Source of the DNA: Nocardioides sediminis
GTDB taxonomy: Bacteria > Actinomycetota > Actinomycetes > Propionibacteriales > Nocardioidaceae
Direction: 5' to 3'
Length of the DNA stretch: 64,000 nt
Assembly: GCF_003047295.1 (NCBI RefSeq)
Contig: NZ_PZYZ01000006.1
Coordinates: forward strand, 1-64,000
This document shows positions 23,154 to 31,535 of the stretch, in pieces. Below the pieces are notes generated by a model, which saw only the letters and a program-made list of their open reading frames with translations, was not told the origin of the DNA and made no database searches. Made by a program: the position numbers and the translations under genes. Position 1 is the stretch's first letter, and every line of letters starts with the position of its first letter.

Positions 23154-24848
23154 GTGAACATCACCGACACCGCCGACCTGTGGTGGAAGAACGCCGTCCT
23201 GTACTGCGCGGACGTGCAGACGTTCCTCGACCTCGACGGCGACGGACAGGGCGACCTGCGCGGGATGGTGCACCGCGTCGACTACCTCGCCGACCTGGGC
23301 ATCACCTGCCTGTGGTTGATGCCGTTCTACCCGACGGCCGACCGCGACGACGGCTACGACATCACCGACTTCTACGGGGTGGACCCGCGGCTGGGGAGCG
23401 CCGGGGACTTCGTCGAGCTGGTCCGCACCTGCCACTCCCGCGGGATCCGGGTCATCGTCGACTTCGTCATGAACCACACCTCGGACCGGCACCCGTGGTG
23501 GAAGGACGCGATCCGCGGCGAGGACTCGGCGTACCGCGACTGGTACGTGTGGCGCTCCTCGACCCCGCCCGACACGAGCAAGCAGGTCGTCTTCCCCGAC
23601 CAGGAGGACGCCCTCTGGGAGAAGGACCCGAACTCCGGGCAGTGGTACCTCCACAACTTCTACAAGACGCAGCCCGACCTCAACCTGGCCAACCCGGCCG
23701 TGCGCGACGAGATCATGCGCACGATGGGCTACTGGCTGCAGCTCGGCGTCGACGGGTTCCGCATCGACGCGGTCCCCTTCCTCTTCGCCGAGGACCAGCT
23801 GCCCAAGCGGGAGCGGCGCTTCCCCCACTTCGACCCGCACGAGTACCTGCGCAAGCTCAAGGCGTACGCCGACCGGCGCCAGGGCGGCACCGCGTTCCTC
23901 GGCGAGGTCAACCTGCCCTACCCCGAGATGGCCGAGTTCTTCGGCAGCGGCGACGCCGACGAGCTGTCCATGCAGTTCGACTTCATCGGCATGCAGGCCA
24001 CCTACCTGTCCCTGGCCCGCGGCGACGTACGGCCGCTGGTCGAGGCGTTGCGGGACCGGCCGCCCATCGACACCGGCAGCCAGTGGGCCAACTTCTTGCG
24101 CAACCACGACGAGCTCACCCTCGACAAGCTCAGCCGGTCGGAACGGCAGGAGGTCTTCGACGCCTTCGGCCCGGAGCCGGAGATGCGGCTCTTCGACCGG
24201 GGCCTGCGCCGGCGCCTCCCGCCGATGTTCGGCGGCGACGAGCGCCGCCTCCGGATGGCCTACTCGCTGATGTTCTCCCTGCCCGGGACGCCGGTGCTGT
24301 TCTACGGCGAGGAGATCGGCATGGGGGAGAACCTCGACGTGCCGGGCCGGCTGGCGGTGCGCACCCCCATGCAGTGGCAGGCCTCCGACAACGGCGGCTT
24401 CTCCACCGCGTCCAAGCGGTCGCTGGTACGGCCCGTGACCGAGGGCGCCTACGGGCCCGAGCAGGTCAACGTGGGACAGCAGCGCAACGACCCCGAGTCG
24501 CTGTGGTCGTTCATGCAGCGGCTGATCTCCCGCTACCGGCAGTCGCCGGAGATCGGATGGTCCGCGGTCGAGGTGCTCGACCAGCCCGACCGCCGCGTGC
24601 TCGCGCACGTGTGCCGCAAGGACGAGTGGGCCCTGGTGGCGCTGCACAACTTCGCCGCCGAGCCGGTCGAGGTCAACGTGGAGGTGCCCGGCGTGGCGCG
24701 CGGCACCGGCCTGGTGGACCTGCTCACCCCGGGACCGGCCCAGCGCCGGGAGGCGGGGCCGCGCGGCCGGATCACCCTGACCCTGCCGGCCTACGGCTAC
24801 TGCTGGTGGCGGGTCGTCCCCGAGGGCGACCGGCGCATCGACCACTGA
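23154..24848 (+). CDS. GH13 alpha-amylase-family enzyme (trehalose-synthase-like)
   Basis: A 564-residue glycoside hydrolase family 13 enzyme. Conserved regions are visible: DFVMNHTS (I), GFRIDAVPF with the nucleophile Asp (II), FLGEVN with the acid/base Glu (III) and LRNHDE (IV). A C-terminal beta-sandwich ends it. The N-terminal WWKNAVLYCADVQTFLDLDGDG resembles trehalose synthase/amylase fusions. It probably rearranges or cleaves alpha-glucans or maltose. GTG start after GAGGAG; the LLM gene follows 70 bases later. Confidence 0.9.
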   Translation: MNITDTADLWWKNAVLYCADVQTFLDLDGDGQGDLRGMVHRVDYLADLGITCLWLMPFYPTADRDDGYDITDFYGVDPRLGSAGDFVELVRTCHSRGIRVIVDFVMNHTSDRHPWWKDAIRGEDSAYRDWYVWRSSTPPDTSKQVVFPDQEDALWEKDPNSGQWYLHNFYKTQPDLNLANPAVRDEIMRTMGYWLQLGVDGFRIDAVPFLFAEDQLPKRERRFPHFDPHEYLRKLKAYADRRQGGTAFLGEVNLPYPEMAEFFGSGDADELSMQFDFIGMQATYLSLARGDVRPLVEALRDRPPIDTGSQWANFLRNHDELTLDKLSRSERQEVFDAFGPEPEMRLFDRGLRRRLPPMFGGDERRLRMAYSLMFSLPGTPVLFYGEEIGMGENLDVPGRLAVRTPMQWQASDNGGFSTASKRSLVRPVTEGAYGPEQVNVGQQRNDPESLWSFMQRLISRYRQSPEIGWSAVEVLDQPDRRVLAHVCRKDEWALVALHNFAAEPVEVNVEVPGVARGTGLVDLLTPGPAQRREAGPRGRITLTLPAYGYCWWRVVPEGDRRIDH

Positions 24849-24918
24849 GCAGTCCGGACCACCGAGCAGTCCGACCAGACCCGCACGACCACCCGAGAGC
24901 CCCGAGAGAGAGAACCCC

Positions 24919-25878
24919 GTGACCCGCATCGGCTTCCACGCCTCCCACGAGCAGATCTCGCCCCGACAGCTGCTCGCCGACGTCCAGCACGCCGAGCGCG
25001 CCGGCTTCGAGATGGCGATGTGCTCGGACCACTTCTCCCCGTGGAGCACCCGGCACGGCCACTCCGGCTACGCGTGGTCGTGGCTCGGCGCCGCCCTGGC
25101 CACCACCGACCTGGACCTCGGGTGCGTCTCGGCGCCCGGGCAGCGCTACCACCCGGCGGTGCACGCCCAGCGGATCGCCACCCTCGCCCAGATGTTCCCC
25201 GGCCGGTTCTGGGTCGCCCTCGGCAGCGGCGAGGCCTCCAACGAGCACATCACCGGCGAGCGCTGGCCCGACAAGGAGCAGCGCACGCGACGGCTCGAGG
25301 AGTGCGTCGACGTCATCTCCCGGATGCTCGACGGCGAGGAGGTCACCCATCGCGGTCTGGTCACCGTCGACCGCGCCCGGCTGTGGGAGGTGCCGGAGCA
25401 GCGGCCGCTGCTGATCGGACCGGCGGTGTCGGTCGCCTCCGCGGGCCGCGTGGCGGCGTGGGCGGACGGCGTCGCGACCCTCAACCAGCCGGTCGAGGTG
25501 CTGCGCGACCTGCTGGCCGCCTACCGCGACGCCGGCGGGCGTGGCCGGGCGGCACTGCAGGTGCACCTGTCGTGGGCGCCGACGGAGCAGGAGGCCGAGG
25601 CGATCGCGCACGACCAGTGGCGCACCAACGTGTTCAGCGAGCCGGTCAACTGGGACACCGAGACACCGCAGGCCTTCGACCTGATGGGCGAGCACGTCGG
25701 GATCGAGGCGGTGCGCGAGGCCGTCCGGGTCTCCGCCGACCTAGGGCGCCACCGGGAGTGGCTGGCGGAGTACGCCGACCTCGGGTTCGACGACATCTAC
25801 CTGCACTTCGTCGGGCAGGAGCAGGGGCCGTTCATCGAGGCCTTCGCCGCGGAGGTGCTACCCGCGCTGCGCTCCTGA
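24919..25878 (+). CDS. LLM-class flavin oxidoreductase (TIGR03885-like)
   Basis: A 319-residue luciferase-like TIM barrel. The N-terminal IGFHASHEQISPRQLL and SDHFSPWSTRHGHSGYAWSW match the subgroup described as non-F420 flavin oxidoreductases. The gene follows a GH13 enzyme, a pairing I recall from other actinobacteria. Its 3' end overlaps the convergent MarR gene by 21 bases. GTG start after a GAGAGAGA stretch. Confidence 0.82.
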   Translation: MTRIGFHASHEQISPRQLLADVQHAERAGFEMAMCSDHFSPWSTRHGHSGYAWSWLGAALATTDLDLGCVSAPGQRYHPAVHAQRIATLAQMFPGRFWVALGSGEASNEHITGERWPDKEQRTRRLEECVDVISRMLDGEEVTHRGLVTVDRARLWEVPEQRPLLIGPAVSVASAGRVAAWADGVATLNQPVEVLRDLLAAYRDAGGRGRAALQVHLSWAPTEQEAEAIAHDQWRTNVFSEPVNWDTETPQAFDLMGEHVGIEAVREAVRVSADLGRHREWLAEYADLGFDDIYLHFVGQEQGPFIEAFAAEVLPALRS

Positions 25879-26334
25879 CAGCTCCGCGGCGCGCGGGGGT
25901 CCCTCCCACCACGGGTCGGTGATCTCCCGCAGCTCCGTCAGCAGCTCGCGCAGGGTCTCCAGCCGCTCGGGCCCGAGGTGGTCCGCCCACTCCGCCTCCA
26001 CCCGGCGCTCGACCTCGCGCGCCGCTCGCTGGAGGTCGCGGCCCCGCTCGGTGAAGCAGACCAGGCGGGCCCGTGCGTCGGTCGGATCGGGCCGCCGCTC
26101 GACGTAGCCCGCGCGCTCGAGCTGGTCGACGAGGTAGCCGGCGGTCTGCTTCGTCACCTGTGCCGCCTCCGCCAGCTCGGTGGCTCGCGTGCCCTCCTCG
26201 CCGATGCGGGCCCCGAGGCGGGCCTGCGCGAGCGTGAGGTCGTCGTACCCGAGGGCGGCGACGGCCTCCATCACCCGCATCTCGACGTGGCGCTGGGCGA
26301 TGAACATGAGCACGCCGGTGCTCGGTCCGCTCAT
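25858..26334 (-). CDS. MarR-family transcriptional regulator
   Basis: A 158-residue winged-helix regulator. Recognition region is ATELAEAAQVTKQTAGYLVDQLERAGYVERRPDPTDARARLV with the Asp-x-Arg wing typical of MarR. ATG 26334 is preceded by GGGAGGAA. An imperfect palindrome at 26378-26399 upstream is its likely operator, covering the shared control region with the divergent DinB/MDMPI-like gene. Confidence 0.9.
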   Translation of the reverse strand: MSGPSTGVLMFIAQRHVEMRVMEAVAALGYDDLTLAQARLGARIGEEGTRATELAEAAQVTKQTAGYLVDQLERAGYVERRPDPTDARARLVCFTERGRDLQRAAREVERRVEAEWADHLGPERLETLRELLTELREITDPWWEGPPRAAELSGAQRG

Positions 26335-26377
26335 GGGTGGTTCCTCCCTCGACATGCTCCTTGACACGACGGTCAGC

Positions 26378-26399
26378 CTATCTGACCATTGTTAGATAG
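26378..26399. promoter_or_regulatory. MarR operator candidate
   Basis: CTATCTGAC and GTTAGATAG form nine-base half-sites with one mismatch and a four-base centre. The AT-rich element stands out in GC-rich DNA and lies between the divergent marR-type gene and the gene at 26444. Confidence 0.65.
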
Positions 26400-26443
26400 T
26401 CAGTGAGACTGACCGATCGCGAGGTGACCGGGGAGGGTCCGCC

Positions 26444-27040
26444 GTGAAGCGTGACGAGGTCTGGCAGCACACCATCGCCCAACGGGTGGCGCTGCGCGAG
26501 GCGCTGCACGAGCTGACGCCCGACGAGTGGGAGCGGCCGTCGCTGTGCGCCGGCTGGCGGGTGCGCGACACCGCGGCGCACGCCATCGCGAGCCCCCAGA
26601 TGGGCTGGACCGCCACCGCTCGCGCGCTGGGGGGCGCCTGGCGCGGATACAACACGTTGCTCTTTCGCGACGGCCTGCGGCGCGGGCAGGCCCCGGTGGC
26701 GGAGATCCTGAGGCAGTACGACGAGTGGGCCGAGGTGCCGAGGGGGCCGGTCACCGTGACGCACGTCGAGCCCCTGATCGACGCCATCGTCCACACCCAG
26801 GACTGCCTGCGCCCCCTCGGCCGGACCGTCGAGGTCCCGCCGGAGGCGGCCGCCGTCGCCGCCGACCGGGTGCTCCTCATGACCTTCCTCTTCGGGACGC
26901 GTGGTCTCCTCTCCCGGACGCGGATGGTCGCCACGGACACCGACTGGGCGCGGGGGTCCGGGCCGGAGGTGCGGGCCCCGATGATCGACCTGCTGATGAT
27001 GAGCGCGGGCCGGCCGGGACCGGTGCCCGCGACCCCCTGA
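26444..27040 (+). CDS. TIGR03083 / maleylpyruvate isomerase-like (DinB superfamily) protein
   Basis: A 198-residue mycothiol-dependent-type protein: DEWERPSLCAGWRVRDTAAHAI is the family's N-terminal signature with a metal-binding His, and VEPLIDAIVHTQDCLRPLG supplies the further histidine. Such proteins use mycothiol as cofactor or substrate. Divergent from MarR and probably its target. GTG start at 26444. Confidence 0.85.
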   Translation: MKRDEVWQHTIAQRVALREALHELTPDEWERPSLCAGWRVRDTAAHAIASPQMGWTATARALGGAWRGYNTLLFRDGLRRGQAPVAEILRQYDEWAEVPRGPVTVTHVEPLIDAIVHTQDCLRPLGRTVEVPPEAAAVAADRVLLMTFLFGTRGLLSRTRMVATDTDWARGSGPEVRAPMIDLLMMSAGRPGPVPATP

Positions 27041-27081
27041 CGCCGGCTCGCCCGTCGCAGGCCCCCTGACAGACTGGCGCG

Positions 27082-27438
27082 GTGATCGAACCGCTCCAGA
27101 CGGCCCTCATCGTGGGCGCGCTCGTCCTCGCCCTCGTCACCGGCGTCTACGTCGCCCTGGACCGCAGCCCCGACCGGGTGCTCATCGCCCTGCTCGGCGT
27201 TCTCGAGCTCGGGTTGCTCGTGCAGGCGGTCGCCGGGATCGCCCAGCTCATCGGCGGGAGCAACGACCCCGGCATCACCTTCGTCGGCTACCTGCTGGCC
27301 GTCCTGGTCGTGCTGCCGCTCGGGCTGCTGTGGTCGCTGGGGGAGCGCAGCCGGGGCGCCACCGCGGTGCTCATTGTCGCCCTGCTGACCGTCGCGTTCC
27401 TCGTCCTGCGGCTGGTCCAGATCCATGCCGCAGCCTGA
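27082..27438 (+). CDS. Four-helix membrane protein
   Basis: A 118-residue integral membrane protein with four hydrophobic segments (about 8-26, 33-58, 67-88 and 95-114) and little else. GTG start. It overlaps the next membrane-protein gene by 14 bases, so the two are co-translated and may form a complex. No family name is recognised. Confidence 0.72.
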   Translation: MIEPLQTALIVGALVLALVTGVYVALDRSPDRVLIALLGVLELGLLVQAVAGIAQLIGGSNDPGITFVGYLLAVLVVLPLGLLWSLGERSRGATAVLIVALLTVAFLVLRLVQIHAAA

Positions 27439-27832
27439 CGTCCGGTCGACGTCGACGGGTCTCGGACGGGTCCTCGTCGCGACGTACGCCGTGTTCGCGC
27501 TCGCCGCGACCGCCCGCAGCGCCGTGCAGCTGCTGACCCGCGCCTCCGAGGCCCCGCTGGCCTACTCGCTCTCCGGGGTCGCGGCGGTGGTCTACGTCCT
27601 GGCGACCCTCGGGCTCGCGGAGGTCGGACCGCGCCCCCGCACCATGGCGTGGGCGGCCGTCGTCTTCGAGCTGGTCGGGGTGCTCACCGTCGGCACCCTG
27701 ACCGTGCTCGACCCGGAGCTCTTCCCCGACGCGACGGTCTGGTCGGCCTACGGCCAGGGCTACGGCTACCTGCCGCTCGTGCTGCCGTTCCTCGGCATCG
27801 GCTGGCTGGTGCACACCCGCGACCGGGAGTAG
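27425..27832 (+). CDS. Four-helix membrane protein, partner of the preceding gene
   Basis: A 135-residue integral membrane protein with four segments (about 14-38, 46-66, 73-95 and 110-128). It starts inside the previous gene. Pairs of this type are widespread in actinobacteria, usually without assigned function. Confidence 0.75.
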   Translation: MPQPDVRSTSTGLGRVLVATYAVFALAATARSAVQLLTRASEAPLAYSLSGVAAVVYVLATLGLAEVGPRPRTMAWAAVVFELVGVLTVGTLTVLDPELFPDATVWSAYGQGYGYLPLVLPFLGIGWLVHTRDRE

Positions 27833-27933
27833 CCCGGGTCTCCTCACAGGTGCGGCACAGCGTCGCGGAAGGCGGGCGACAGGTGCGGACGTGAACGTTC
27901 CGGTGACACGCACCCGAACCGGAGGAGCCCCGC

Positions 27934-28527
27934 ATGCCCGATCACCTGCTCGCCCTGGCCGACGTGGCCGCCGTCCTCGTCCTGGCCCTGGCCGTCTACT
28001 ACCCGCGGCACCGCCGCGGCGACCTGGTCACGGCCTTCATCGCCGTCAACGTCGGCGTCCTGGCCGTCACGATGGCCCTGTCGAGCAGCGCGGCGACGGT
28101 GGGCCTGGGGCTCGGCCTGTTCGGGGTGCTGTCGATCATCCGGCTGCGCTCCGCCGAGCTGGGGCAGCACGAGATCGCCTACTACTTCGCCTCCCTGGCC
28201 CTCGGGCTGCTCGGTGGCCTGGGCACCGCCGACCCCCGCACGGCGGTCGGGCTGATGGTGCTGCTGGTCGCCGTGGTGGCCGCCGCCGACAGCCGGCTGC
28301 TCCAGCGCGGTGCCCGCCAGCAGGTCGTCGTGCTCGACTCGGCGATCACCGACGAGGCCGCCCTCGTCGAGCGCCTCGAGCTCGTCCTGGACGCGCGCGT
28401 GCACCGGGCCGTCGCGCTGCGCGTCGACCTGGTCGACGACGCCACGACCGTCGACGTCCGCTACTCGCCCTCCTCGCGCCCGGCGATGCCGGCCGTGGAG
28501 CGTGTCGACGCGCTGGCGGCCCACTGA
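27934..28527 (+). CDS. DUF4956 membrane protein
   Basis: A 197-residue protein with four membrane segments in the first 120 residues and a soluble C-terminal ferredoxin-like part. GLGLFGVLSIIRLRS is the DUF4956 signature. These proteins are neighbours of VTC-type polyphosphate polymerases, as here. Shine-Dalgarno GGAGGAG precedes ATG 27934. Confidence 0.88.
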   Translation: MPDHLLALADVAAVLVLALAVYYPRHRRGDLVTAFIAVNVGVLAVTMALSSSAATVGLGLGLFGVLSIIRLRSAELGQHEIAYYFASLALGLLGGLGTADPRTAVGLMVLLVAVVAAADSRLLQRGARQQVVVLDSAITDEAALVERLELVLDARVHRAVALRVDLVDDATTVDVRYSPSSRPAMPAVERVDALAAH

Positions 28528-28528
28528 C

Positions 28529-29308
28529 ATGCACCTCCTCGACACCCTCCCCGCCGTGGGGCTCGACGAGCTCAACGCCACCGCCGGGCTGCTGGTCCGT
28601 ACCGACCGCAAGTACGTCGTCCCCGTCACCGACCTCGCCGCCGTGCTGGGCGGCGTACCGGACCTGCGCGTCCTCGAGGTGGCCGGCCGGCGCTCCGCGC
28701 GCTACGGGTCGACGTACCTCGACACCAACGACCTCGCCAGCTGGGCCGCCTCCGCCCACCCGCGGCGCCGCCGCTGGAAGGTCCGCACCCGTGTCTACGC
28801 CGAGTCCGGCGAGTGCTGGCTGGAGGTCAAGAGCCGCGGTGCGCGCGGCGTGACCGTCAAGGACCGCCTGCCGTACGACGCAGCGCTGTGCGCCGAGGTC
28901 GGCCCGCAGGCCGTGGGGTGGGTCGCCGAGCGGCTCGCCGCGGCCGGTGCCGCGGGCGTGGACCCGCGGGGACTCGTGGCCACCCTGCACACGGCGTACG
29001 ACCGGACCACGCTGCTGCTGCCCGGCGGCGGCGGGCGGGCGACCGTCGACGCCCGCCTGGCCTGGACGACGGCCTCCGCCCGCGCCGAGGTCGGCCCGGT
29101 GCTGGTCGTGGAGACCAAGTCGCCGCCCGGCGGGGCCGGCCCCCTGGACCGGCGGCTGTGGTCGCTGGGCCACCGCCCGGCGCGGATCTCCAAGTACGGC
29201 ACCGGCCTGTCCCTGCTCACCCCCGGGCTGCCCGGCAACCGCTGGCACCGGGTCACCACCCGTCACCTGGCCCCCGGCCTGACCCTCTCCGAAGGAGACG
29301 CCGCATGA
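28529..29308 (+). CDS. VTC-domain polyphosphate polymerase-like protein
   Basis: A 259-residue single VTC domain. The basic tunnel is visible: RTDRKYVVPV, RRRRWKVRTRVY, CWLEVKSRG and a late HRPARISKYGTGL. In yeast the VTC4 catalytic domain makes inorganic polyphosphate from ATP. It sits one base after the DUF4956 stop and overlaps CotH by four bases, so the three form one operon. Confidence 0.88.
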   Translation: MHLLDTLPAVGLDELNATAGLLVRTDRKYVVPVTDLAAVLGGVPDLRVLEVAGRRSARYGSTYLDTNDLASWAASAHPRRRRWKVRTRVYAESGECWLEVKSRGARGVTVKDRLPYDAALCAEVGPQAVGWVAERLAAAGAAGVDPRGLVATLHTAYDRTTLLLPGGGGRATVDARLAWTTASARAEVGPVLVVETKSPPGGAGPLDRRLWSLGHRPARISKYGTGLSLLTPGLPGNRWHRVTTRHLAPGLTLSEGDAA

Positions 29309-30654
29309 ACCCCGACCCCCGTCCGTCCCGCCTGCGGCGCCGCACGGTCGTCATCGCCACCCTGGCCGTCCTCGCCGTCGGCGGCGGCACGGCCGTCGCG
29401 GTCACCACCGCCGACCACGGAGTCGCCACCAGCGGCGTCACCACCGCCGCCGTCGACGCGGGTGAGGGCACCGGCATCTGGGACGCCGGCACCGTCCACG
29501 ACATCTCCCTCGAGGTCGACGACGGCGCGGTCACTTCGATGGTCGAGACCTACCGCGAGAGCGGCGAGAAGGAGTGGATCGAGGCGACGGCGACGATCGA
29601 CGGCACGACCTACGAGCGCGTCGGCCTGCGGCTCAAGGGCAACAGCTCGCTGAGGAGCGTCTCGGAGGACTCGGACCCGGCCGACCTGCCGTGGCTCCTG
29701 CGGCTGGACGAGTACGTCAAGGGCCAGTCGCTGGACGGCTGGACCGACTTCGTCGTCCGGTCCAACAACACCGAGACCGCGCTCAACGAGGCCGTCGCCC
29801 TCGACCTGCTCGCCGAGGCCGGGCTGGCCAGCGAGCACGCCGTCGCCACGTCGTTCACCGTCAACGACGGCGACCCGCGGCTGCGGCTCGTCGTGCAGGC
29901 GCTGGACGAGGCGTGGGAGGCGGAGAACTTCAGCACACGTGGGCTGCTCTACAAGTCCGAGGCCGAGGGCGACTGGTCCTGGCGGGGCGCCGACCCGGAC
30001 TCCTACACCGACGTCTTCGACCAGGAGACCGGCGAGGACGACCTCACCCCGCTCATCGACCTGCTCGACTTCCTCAACAACAGCACCGACGCCGAGCTGC
30101 AGGAAGGGCTGGCCGACCGCCTCGACCTCGAGGCGTTCGCCCGATACCTGGCCTTCGAGGACCTGGTGGGCAACACCGACGACATCGACGGGCCGGGCAA
30201 CAACTCCTACCTGCGCTACGACGCGGAGTCCGGCGGGTTCACCGTCGTCGCGTGGGACCACAACCTGGCCTTCGGTGGCTTCGGCGGACCCGGCGGCGGC
30301 CCGGGTGGGTTCGGCACGGACGGCGAGCGGCCCGAGGGGATGCCGGAGGGGATGGAGCCGCCGGAGGGGATGTCCGAGGGGATGGAGCCCCCCGGCGGCG
30401 AGCGGCCCGACGGCGGCATGCGCGGCGGGTCCAACGTGCTCGTCGAGCGCTTCACCGCCGTGGACGAGTGGGCCGCGATGGTCGACGACGCCCGCGCCGC
30501 GCTGGTCGAGGAGCTCTACGCCAGCGGGCTGGCCGACGAGGTGGTCGACCGGTGGGCCGACCTGCTCACCAGCGACGCCGGCGACCTGGTCGACGCCGCC
30601 ACCGTGGCGGAGGAGGCCGACGCGATCCGCGAGGTGGTCGCGGACGCGTCCTGA
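29305..30654 (+). CDS. CotH-like protein kinase, secreted or anchored
   Basis: A 449-residue protein. An N-terminal hydrophobic segment (about 14-34) after a basic stretch is a signal or anchor. The CotH domain is shown by RLKGNSSLRS, the FVVRSNNTE segment and VVAWDHNLAFGGF. A low-complexity GlyPro/Met-Glu-rich loop (around residues 330-375, EGMPEGMEPPEGMSEGMEPP) follows. CotH proteins phosphorylate spore-coat or surface proteins. With DUF4956 and VTC it forms a known genomic trio whose joint role is uncertain. Confidence 0.88.
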   Translation: MNPDPRPSRLRRRTVVIATLAVLAVGGGTAVAVTTADHGVATSGVTTAAVDAGEGTGIWDAGTVHDISLEVDDGAVTSMVETYRESGEKEWIEATATIDGTTYERVGLRLKGNSSLRSVSEDSDPADLPWLLRLDEYVKGQSLDGWTDFVVRSNNTETALNEAVALDLLAEAGLASEHAVATSFTVNDGDPRLRLVVQALDEAWEAENFSTRGLLYKSEAEGDWSWRGADPDSYTDVFDQETGEDDLTPLIDLLDFLNNSTDAELQEGLADRLDLEAFARYLAFEDLVGNTDDIDGPGNNSYLRYDAESGGFTVVAWDHNLAFGGFGGPGGGPGGFGTDGERPEGMPEGMEPPEGMSEGMEPPGGERPDGGMRGGSNVLVERFTAVDEWAAMVDDARAALVEELYASGLADEVVDRWADLLTSDAGDLVDAATVAEEADAIREVVADAS

Positions 30655-30666
30655 CCGTCGTACGCC

Positions 30667-31389
30667 TCAGGCGGCGGGAGCGGAGCCGGTGACCGGCGGG
30701 AACTCCGTCAGCGCGTGGTCGGCGATGCGCTTCATCATCCAGGCGTCGATCCCGCCGCCCAGCAGGCCGCCGACGACCGGGACCCCGCGACCGAGCCCGC
30801 CGAGGGCCTTGAGCCCGACGCCCCGCATCAGGTTGAAGCCGATCGCCTTGTTGAGGACCATCAGGGCGGCCGGCGGCAGCCCGCGGGTGGCCACGGCCGC
30901 GAAGCGGCCGCTCGCGCTGGTCATCCCGGCCTTGCGCAGGACCTCCTCCGACCGAGAGCCGACGAGGGTGAGCATCACGGCCGTCCTGATCCGCTCGTCG
31001 GTGAGGTCGTAGCCGTGCAGGGACGCGATGGCGCCCACCATCCGGGTGGCCTGGACGTAGAACTCGAGCAGGTTGGCCGGCAGGGCGACCGGCATCGTGA
31101 CGAAGCCGCCGACGCCGGTGACGAAACCGCCGACCGCGGCGCCCACGGTGGCGCCCCGCGCGACGGCCCCGACCGCGTCCTCCGCGCTGCTCGTGCCGCG
31201 TCGCGCCCTGGCCGCGACCTGCTCCGCCGAGCGGATGGGCCCCCGCCCGTCGAGGCCGGTGTCGAAGAGGATCTCCATCACCCGGTGGATCGCGCCGTCG
31301 TCCTTCGTCGCGTCCTGCGCGGCCTCGAGCGCCGAGCGCGTCGTCGCGATGTCGTCGGGGTCGGCGCGGAACAGGTCGAACAGGCCCAT
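30667..31389 (-). CDS. EcsC family protein
   Basis: A 240-residue protein with the EcsC pattern: a helical N-terminus, a Gly/Val-rich hydrophobic segment (GAAVGGFVTGVGGFVTMPVA), a YVQATRMVGAIASLHGYDL helix and a C-terminal GGLLGGGIDAWMMKRIADHA. EcsC is linked to the Ecs exporter in Bacillus, with unclear mechanism. AAGGAGTG precedes ATG 31389. Confidence 0.85.
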   Translation of the reverse strand: MGLFDLFRADPDDIATTRSALEAAQDATKDDGAIHRVMEILFDTGLDGRGPIRSAEQVAARARRGTSSAEDAVGAVARGATVGAAVGGFVTGVGGFVTMPVALPANLLEFYVQATRMVGAIASLHGYDLTDERIRTAVMLTLVGSRSEEVLRKAGMTSASGRFAAVATRGLPPAALMVLNKAIGFNLMRGVGLKALGGLGRGVPVVGGLLGGGIDAWMMKRIADHALTEFPPVTGSAPAA

Positions 31390-31441
31390 GGTCACTCCTT
31401 GGTCGTCCACCGGGGGTCGCGGTGATCCTGTCACGGCCCGG

Positions 31442-31477
31442 AAACACAACGAACACAAGAGTGAGACCCAGGTCACA
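31442..31477 (+). promoter_or_regulatory. CACAA tandem repeat and CRP/GlxR-like site
   Basis: AAACACAAC (31442-31450) and GAACACAAG (31451-31459) give CACAA twice at a nine-base step. TGAGACCCAGGTCACA (31462-31477) matches TGTGA-N6-TCACA with one mismatch. The same two element types occur upstream of tctC. Located 59-94 bases before the secreted hydrolase gene. Confidence 0.45.
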
Positions 31478-31535
31478 CCGTCCTAGCGTCGGGCCACCGG
31501 GTGCATCGGGTGCCCGCCATCCACGGAGGCATGAC

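Noticed and set aside
24841..24875. Short duplicated GAGCAGTCCG motif after the GH13 gene
   Set aside because: Two imperfect copies around the stop codon only; no hairpin and no recurrence elsewhere, so no function was assigned.
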